Part shown: piece after piece, positions 13,050-17,010 of the stretch
Position numbering within the stretch: position 1 is the stretch's first letter
Layout: every line of letters starts with the position of its first letter
Origin: an uncultured Solirubrobacterales bacterium
GTDB lineage: Bacteria > Actinomycetota > Thermoleophilia > Solirubrobacterales > Solirubrobacteraceae
Length of the DNA stretch: 17,010 nucleotides
Reading direction: 5' to 3'
Assembly (NCBI GenBank): GCA_937973575.1
Contig: CALJKH010000075.1
Location: 1-17,010, forward strand
The notes under the pieces: model-generated
Told to the model about the DNA's origin: nothing
Databases searched by the model: none
The model's input: the letters and a program-made list of their open reading frames with translations, nothing else
Translations under genes and position numbers: made by a program

Positions 13050-14320
13050 GCCGATTCTTCAGCTGACTGACGGAGCAGAGTGGAAGTTGTCTGCTCGAGA
13101 ATCCTGCGCCAGCCGCGGGTCTTCTCTTCCTCATCAGTGAAGTGCTTGACGACCTTGCGAACCCGTGTGGCCGAGAGGTCGAACCCGTGCTTTCCTGCGA
13201 TGCGCTTGATCCGGTCGTAGTCACCGGAGAGATTCATCGTCACAGACTGGAACCCGTGGCGTGCAACCTCAAGGCGTGATGTGAAGTTCATGACGCTCGT
13301 CTTGAACATCAGCTCGTCGTCCGGCTCTGGCTCGATCAGAAGGATGTCAACACCTGGATAGCGCTTCTCCCACTGCTGACGCATCTCATGAAGGCGCTGG
13401 TAGGCCAGCAGCTTGAATGTCTGGTAGCCAACATGCTGGAAGCCAAGCTGCGAAATCCGCTGCCGTTGCTTACCAGCCTTGGTTGGAGTGTCCATCTCGT
13501 TGACATAGGGAACGAGTGGGTTGACGACAACGATGAACTTCGCGCCAGCCTCAACAGCGATGTCCAAGTTGGTCGTTGAGACGATCCCACCGTCCACAAG
13601 CTCTTGGCCCTTCAGCTCGACTGGGCGGTAAACCATTGGGAGAGCGGTAGACGCCTGAACTGCTGTGCTGATTGCGACGTCGTCCCAGCCTTGCGAGCCA
13701 AGAACGATGCGCTCGCAGGTGTCCAAGTTGGTGGCCGCGATGTAGAGCTCACGCTCAAGCTGGCGGAAGTCGTCAGTGCGATCAGGATCTGAAAGGACCT
13801 CCCGGAGGTACCCGGCAAGACCATCACCGCTGTAGAGGCCAGAGGGCAGCGCTTCAGCAAGGCCAAGGACTACATCCATCGCGGTGACGCTGCCGTAGTT
13901 GCCTGCCAACTCCTTGGCTACGCCAGCAAGGCGGAACGGGAGCGTCGCAGAGCGGGTTACAAACTCACGCCAGTTAGGGCGAAGCAGCGTGCCAACATCA
14001 ATGTCGCGGAAGGGCACTGGCGCCTGTTGCACGACGACGCGCATCATTTCCTCAGGCGTCACACCATTCGCTGTCAGGGCTGCGACGAACGAGCCAGCGC
14101 TAGTGCCAACGTAAACATCGAACTGGTTGACAGTCTTGTTAACGGACAGCAGGTCAAGGGCGCGAAGAGCGCCAATCTCATAGACGCCACCGGTAAAACC
14201 ACCGCCACCTAGGACTAGAGCTGTCTTTGAACTCTGCTTGCGGCGCTTTGCGGCTGCAGCTCCCGTAGTGCGGGTCCCGCGCTTGGTGCCAGCTGAGTCA
14301 ATGTCTACAACTTTGCCCAT
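13046..14320 (-). CDS. Patatin-like phospholipase family protein
   Basis: A protein of 424 residues from ATG 14320. After a basic, Ala/Lys-rich N-terminal tail (about 1-32) comes the patatin core: LVLGGGGFTGGVYEIGAL (36-52, glycine-rich oxyanion loop), the nucleophile elbow GTSAGS (Ser74) and the dyad Asp in VDGG (Asp243), so the Ser-Asp dyad of acyl-ester hydrolases is complete. The usual Arg of the oxyanion loop (GGGxRG) is Thr here, a form I associate with one bacterial subgroup. The C-terminal 150 residues are helical and charged. Likely a lipid acyl hydrolase acting at the membrane; the substrate is unknown. A GTG at 14329 directly abuts a TAGACT box and would fall before the transcript start, so ATG 14320 is preferred. 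Confidence 0.88.
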   Translation of the reverse strand: MGKVVDIDSAGTKRGTRTTGAAAAKRRKQSSKTALVLGGGGFTGGVYEIGALRALDLLSVNKTVNQFDVYVGTSAGSFVAALTANGVTPEEMMRVVVQQAPVPFRDIDVGTLLRPNWREFVTRSATLPFRLAGVAKELAGNYGSVTAMDVVLGLAEALPSGLYSGDGLAGYLREVLSDPDRTDDFRQLERELYIAATNLDTCERIVLGSQGWDDVAISTAVQASTALPMVYRPVELKGQELVDGGIVSTTNLDIAVEAGAKFIVVVNPLVPYVNEMDTPTKAGKQRQRISQLGFQHVGYQTFKLLAYQRLHEMRQQWEKRYPGVDILLIEPEPDDELMFKTSVMNFTSRLEVARHGFQSVTMNLSGDYDRIKRIAGKHGFDLSATRVRKVVKHFTDEEEKTRGWRRILEQTTSTLLRQSAEESA

Positions 14321-14329
14321 GTGACACAC

Positions 14330-14335
14330 AGTCTA
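14330..14335 (-). promoter_or_regulatory. Candidate -10 box (TAGACT) for the patatin gene, leaderless
   Basis: TAGACT lies 9 bases before ATG 14320, with no Shine-Dalgarno sequence. This argues against the GTG immediately after the box. Confidence 0.5.
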
Positions 14336-14395
14336 CGCCCAGTTCGGCGGGTGGGCAGGTCGTAATCAACCTCCACACGCGCCAATTAAGCGTGG

Positions 14396-14401
14396 GACAA
14401 T
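14396..14401 (+). promoter_or_regulatory. Candidate -10 box (GACAAT) for the PBP4-type gene
   Basis: GACAAT is followed by 6 bases and the GTG at 14408. There is no Shine-Dalgarno sequence, so a leaderless start is possible. The match to TATAAT is moderate. Confidence 0.3.
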
Positions 14402-14407
14402 TGCCCA

Positions 14408-15628
14408 GTGCGCGCGATTCCCCGCACGGCTAGCTGCTTTCTACTTGTTCCGCTGCTCCTTGTAGCGGCCTCGCAACCTGCCCTAGCCGCTAAATCGAGT
14501 AAATCTGCGGCCAAACCCGTAGCCCCGTTGCCGACTCGCCTCACTGCTCAGCTGAAGGCTGCTGGCGGGCGAGGGTCTGGGTTTGCAATTGATTTGAAGA
14601 GTGGGCGCACAATCTGGGCCATCAACCCAACAACTCCAAGGACACCCGCCTCCCTAACCAAGCTCTTCACCACCACTTCCGCCCTGCTTGACCTTGGCCC
14701 CAACACCAAGCTCACAACCACTGTGGTGCAGGCTGTACCAGCGACGATCGATGGCGTGCTGCAGGGCAACCTCTGGCTGAAAGGCGCTGGCGACCCAACC
14801 TTCGGCACAGCTGCAGTTGCGCAGCTCGCAGACCAGGTCAAGGAGTCTGGGATTAAGAGTCTGACCGGGAATGTGATCGGCGATGAAGGGTTCTTCGACC
14901 GGATGCGCGGCCTCCCGGCGTTTGGCGGTGGCTACGACTACGACATTGGTGGCGCCCTGAGCGCGCTTGCGTTCGACCATGGCGAGTCAGCCACTGCGGC
15001 AGTCACAAGCCTCACTCTGGCTCTGCGCCACAGGGGAATCAAAGTTCCCACCGGTCACGTTGGCCTTGGCACAGCGCCGGTCGGAGCAGCCGTCATCGCA
15101 AGCTCACAGTCCCCGACTATCGCCACCCTGATCGGCTGGACAAACCGCCCTTCAGACAACCTGTTTGCGGAGACTCTGCTCAAGCTGATCGGCGCAACCA
15201 AGGGCGGCGCAGGTACGACTAATGCGGGCCTGCGGGTTGAACGGGCTCGACTTGCCACCCTCGGAGTTCAGCCAGTCCTCTATGACGGCTCCGGCCTCTC
15301 GCATGACAACAAGGTGCGTGGCACCGAGGTAGTTCGCCTACTCAAGGTGATGGCAGGCGATAGAAACTTCACCAAGTCGCTCTCAGTCGCAGGCCGGTCC
15401 GGGACGCTTGCCGACCGTATGCGTCGAGGGCCAGCGGCAGGCCGGTGCACAGGCAAGACAGGAACGCTGAACGGAGTCACAAACCTTGCCGGCTACTGCC
15501 CGGTCAAGAGCGGTGGCAACCTAGCCTTCGTGATCCTGATGACTGGCACCGGTGCAAGTCGCGGCCGTCCACGGCAGGACAGGATTGTTCAGGCGTTGGC
15601 TACCTGGGCCCGTCCTGCTGGCTGGTAG
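14408..15628 (+). CDS. dacB: D-alanyl-D-alanine carboxypeptidase/endopeptidase, PBP4 (DacB, peptidase S13) type
   Basis: A protein of 406 residues that is exported: a hydrophobic signal sequence (about 9-27) ends in PALAA, followed by a Lys/Ala/Pro-rich linker. The penicillin-binding motifs are complete: SLTK (Ser82 nucleophile, Lys85), SDN (249-251) and KTG (350-352), plus the YDGSGLS box (292-298) typical of the S13 family. It trims or cleaves D-Ala-containing peptides of peptidoglycan. The distance from SxxK to SxN (about 165 residues) shows the extra domain insertion of PBP4, in a shorter form than in E. coli PBP4. It starts at GTG without a Shine-Dalgarno sequence, divergent from the patatin gene and convergent with ligA, with 11 bases between stops. 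Confidence 0.92.
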   Translation: MRAIPRTASCFLLVPLLLVAASQPALAAKSSKSAAKPVAPLPTRLTAQLKAAGGRGSGFAIDLKSGRTIWAINPTTPRTPASLTKLFTTTSALLDLGPNTKLTTTVVQAVPATIDGVLQGNLWLKGAGDPTFGTAAVAQLADQVKESGIKSLTGNVIGDEGFFDRMRGLPAFGGGYDYDIGGALSALAFDHGESATAAVTSLTLALRHRGIKVPTGHVGLGTAPVGAAVIASSQSPTIATLIGWTNRPSDNLFAETLLKLIGATKGGAGTTNAGLRVERARLATLGVQPVLYDGSGLSHDNKVRGTEVVRLLKVMAGDRNFTKSLSVAGRSGTLADRMRRGPAAGRCTGKTGTLNGVTNLAGYCPVKSGGNLAFVILMTGTGASRGRPRQDRIVQALATWARPAGW

Positions 15629-15639
15629 CTAGGCCCCTC

Positions 15640-17010
15640 TTAGGGCTTGAGCAGCTCGAGCAGAGCTGCCTCATCAATCACTTCGACTCCAAGCCGCTCA
15701 GCCTTCTCAAGCTTCGAGCCGGCTGACTCACCAGCAACAAGAAAGTCCGTCTTCTTGGAGACAGATGAGGTTGGCTTGCCACCAGCCGCGAGGATCTGCT
15801 CCGACGCCTCGTCACGGGTGAGGGTTGGAAGGGTGCCAGTCAGAACGAAGGTCTTGCCGGCAAGGTGGCCGTCCCCTGCAGCGGGCCCAGACTCTTCAAA
15901 CTGGACACCAGCCTCACGAAGTCGAGTGATCATCTCTACAAACTCTGGCTCCCTGACAGTCTCAGCGACGATCTCAGCCTGAATCGGGCCGATTCCAGGT
16001 GTTTCCTCGATCTCAGCAGGGTCGGCCGCCATAAGCGCCTCCATGGTGCGGAAACGCTGTGCGAGATTGCGCGCGTTTACCTCACCGATCCGCTCAATCC
16101 CAAGGCCGTAAAGAACCTTCGCGAAGGGGCGCTTCTTTGATTCCTCCAGCGAGGCATCAAGGGCGACGATGCTTTTCTCGCCCCAGCCCTCCATCTGGCC
16201 CAGCTTGTCCCGATCCAAGAAGAAGAGGTCAGCCGGCGTCAGAGCAAGGCCAGCGTCCATCAGCTGTTGAAGGCGTTCGTCACCGAGCCCCTCAATGTCC
16301 ATCGCAGCACGCTTTACGAAATGCCGTAGCGCCTGCCACTGCTGGCCTGTGCAGCCCAGCTTGTTTGGACATATCGTCCAAACGGAGTCAGCAACCCTGA
16401 CGGTTGCCGTTCCACACGATGGGCACTCAGCAGGCACTGTCACCTTCTCACCGCGATCCTCCCTCTCCACCTCACCCGGTGCAGGGGCAATCACCTGTGG
16501 GATTACATCGCCAGCTCTCAGCACGATCACCTTGTCGCCAGGGCGAACGTCCTTGCGGGCGAGGTCGTCGCCGTTGTGAAGGGTCGTGAATGTGACTGTG
16601 ACTCCACCAACGTTGACTGGTTCAAGCTCGGCGAACGGAACAATGTGGCCAGTCCGCCCGACATTCCAGTGGACTGCCTTAAGGATTGTTGTGGCTGTAG
16701 TTGGCGGGAACTTCCAGGCGATAGCCCAGCGCGGCTCACGGCCTACGGTTCCGAGGCGGCGTTGAAGTTCAAGGTCGTCAATCTTGATTACTGCTCCGTC
16801 AATCTCGTAATCGAGAGTGTCGCGGCGGGCAAGCCAGCCATCGCAAGCCTTGACGACTCCTTCAACTCCCTTGATCACTTCGATCCCGGGATTCACTGGG
16901 AATCCCCAGCCGGCGAGGTGGTCAAGGCCGTCGCGGTGCCCTGTCAGCTCAAGACCGTCAACTTCCCCAATGCCGTAGCACCAGATTGAGAGTGGTCGCT
17001 CTGCAGTAGC
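15640..17010 (-). CDS. ligA: NAD-dependent DNA ligase LigA (N-terminal part beyond window)
   Basis: The frame is open to the right edge; 456 residues, about the last two thirds of a LigA of usual size, are present. The nucleotide-binding lysine motif KxDG lies outside the window. Present in order: the end of the adenylation domain (SIWCYGIGEVDG, then YEIDGAVIKID and WAIAWKFPP, motifs that contact the adenylate), the OB domain (VGRTGHIVPFAELEPVNVGG), a four-Cys zinc finger (CPSC, CPNKLGC; fragment residues 196, 199, 214, 220), helix-hairpin-helix repeats (IEGLGDERL, GIERIGEVNARNLAQRF, TPGIGPIQAEIV) and a C-terminal BRCT domain (GKTFVLTGTLPTLTRDEA to the end). It seals nicks in DNA using NAD and is essential in bacteria. 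Convergent with the PBP4 gene. Confidence 0.97.
   Translation of the reverse strand, partial: ATAERPLSIWCYGIGEVDGLELTGHRDGLDHLAGWGFPVNPGIEVIKGVEGVVKACDGWLARRDTLDYEIDGAVIKIDDLELQRRLGTVGREPRWAIAWKFPPTTATTILKAVHWNVGRTGHIVPFAELEPVNVGGVTVTFTTLHNGDDLARKDVRPGDKVIVLRAGDVIPQVIAPAPGEVEREDRGEKVTVPAECPSCGTATVRVADSVWTICPNKLGCTGQQWQALRHFVKRAAMDIEGLGDERLQQLMDAGLALTPADLFFLDRDKLGQMEGWGEKSIVALDASLEESKKRPFAKVLYGLGIERIGEVNARNLAQRFRTMEALMAADPAEIEETPGIGPIQAEIVAETVREPEFVEMITRLREAGVQFEESGPAAGDGHLAGKTFVLTGTLPTLTRDEASEQILAAGGKPTSSVSKKTDFLVAGESAGSKLEKAERLGVEVIDEAALLELLKP

Noticed and set aside
14327..14329. GTG start of the patatin gene giving MCHMGK
   Set aside because: It directly abuts the TAGACT box, so it would lie upstream of the expected transcript start.
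15629..15639. Terminator between the PBP4-type gene and ligA
   Set aside because: Only a 4-bp GCCC/GGGC match around 15633-15646 is present, too weak to call.
1..17010. CRISPR array, insertion sequence, prophage, attachment site or toxin-antitoxin pair
   Set aside because: I saw no regular repeats, transposase or integrase motifs, direct-repeat target sites or typical TA gene pairs; the HTH protein has no partner gene.

Overview
The window looks like ordinary chromosome from an actinobacterial-type organism. The evidence is a moderately high G+C content, frequent GTG/TTG starts, many genes without a Shine-Dalgarno sequence but with a TANNNT box 6-9 bases before the start (leaderless style), a FadD15-like acyl-CoA ligase and a MerR regulator of a type common in actinobacteria. 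A Thermoleophilia-like lineage is a guess from the general look of the proteins. There are no IS elements, phage genes, CRISPR arrays or rRNA.

Layout. Bases 1-2481 (minus strand) hold a tight operon read right to left: a divergent DsbA/HCCA-isomerase-fold protein, a second protein of the same fold that keeps the catalytic-type Ser, and a membrane-anchored secretory-lipase-family hydrolase cut by the left edge. Bases 2530-4496 (minus) hold a 615-residue multi-pass membrane protein with many membrane-associated histidines, followed by a coupled 40-residue membrane peptide. Divergent from it is a cysteine-free MerR regulator (4573-5289), with a short palindrome between. Then come an unknown four-helix membrane protein and a TetR regulator (both minus), and a tRNA-Pro(CGG) with its own promoter and terminator.

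From 7293 the plus strand carries an unknown protein with a TerB-like helical part and a PH-like beta part, a Nif3 family protein, a 59-residue helix-turn-helix protein with a clear terminator, and an operon of long-chain acyl-CoA ligase, small membrane protein and HisC-like aminotransferase. An 85-residue minus-strand ORF sits back to back with nif3. A patatin-like phospholipase (minus) meets the aminotransferase stop to stop. A PBP4-type D-Ala-D-Ala carboxypeptidase (plus) and the 3' two thirds of the NAD-dependent DNA ligase gene ligA (minus) finish the window.

The lipase-family hydrolase, acyl-CoA ligase and patatin suggest a loose lipid-handling theme, but these genes lie in separate units. 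The most interesting unexplained pieces are the histidine-rich membrane protein with its 40-residue partner and MerR neighbour, and the paired DsbA-fold proteins of which one has lost the active-site serine. I see no clear novel defence or mobile system.
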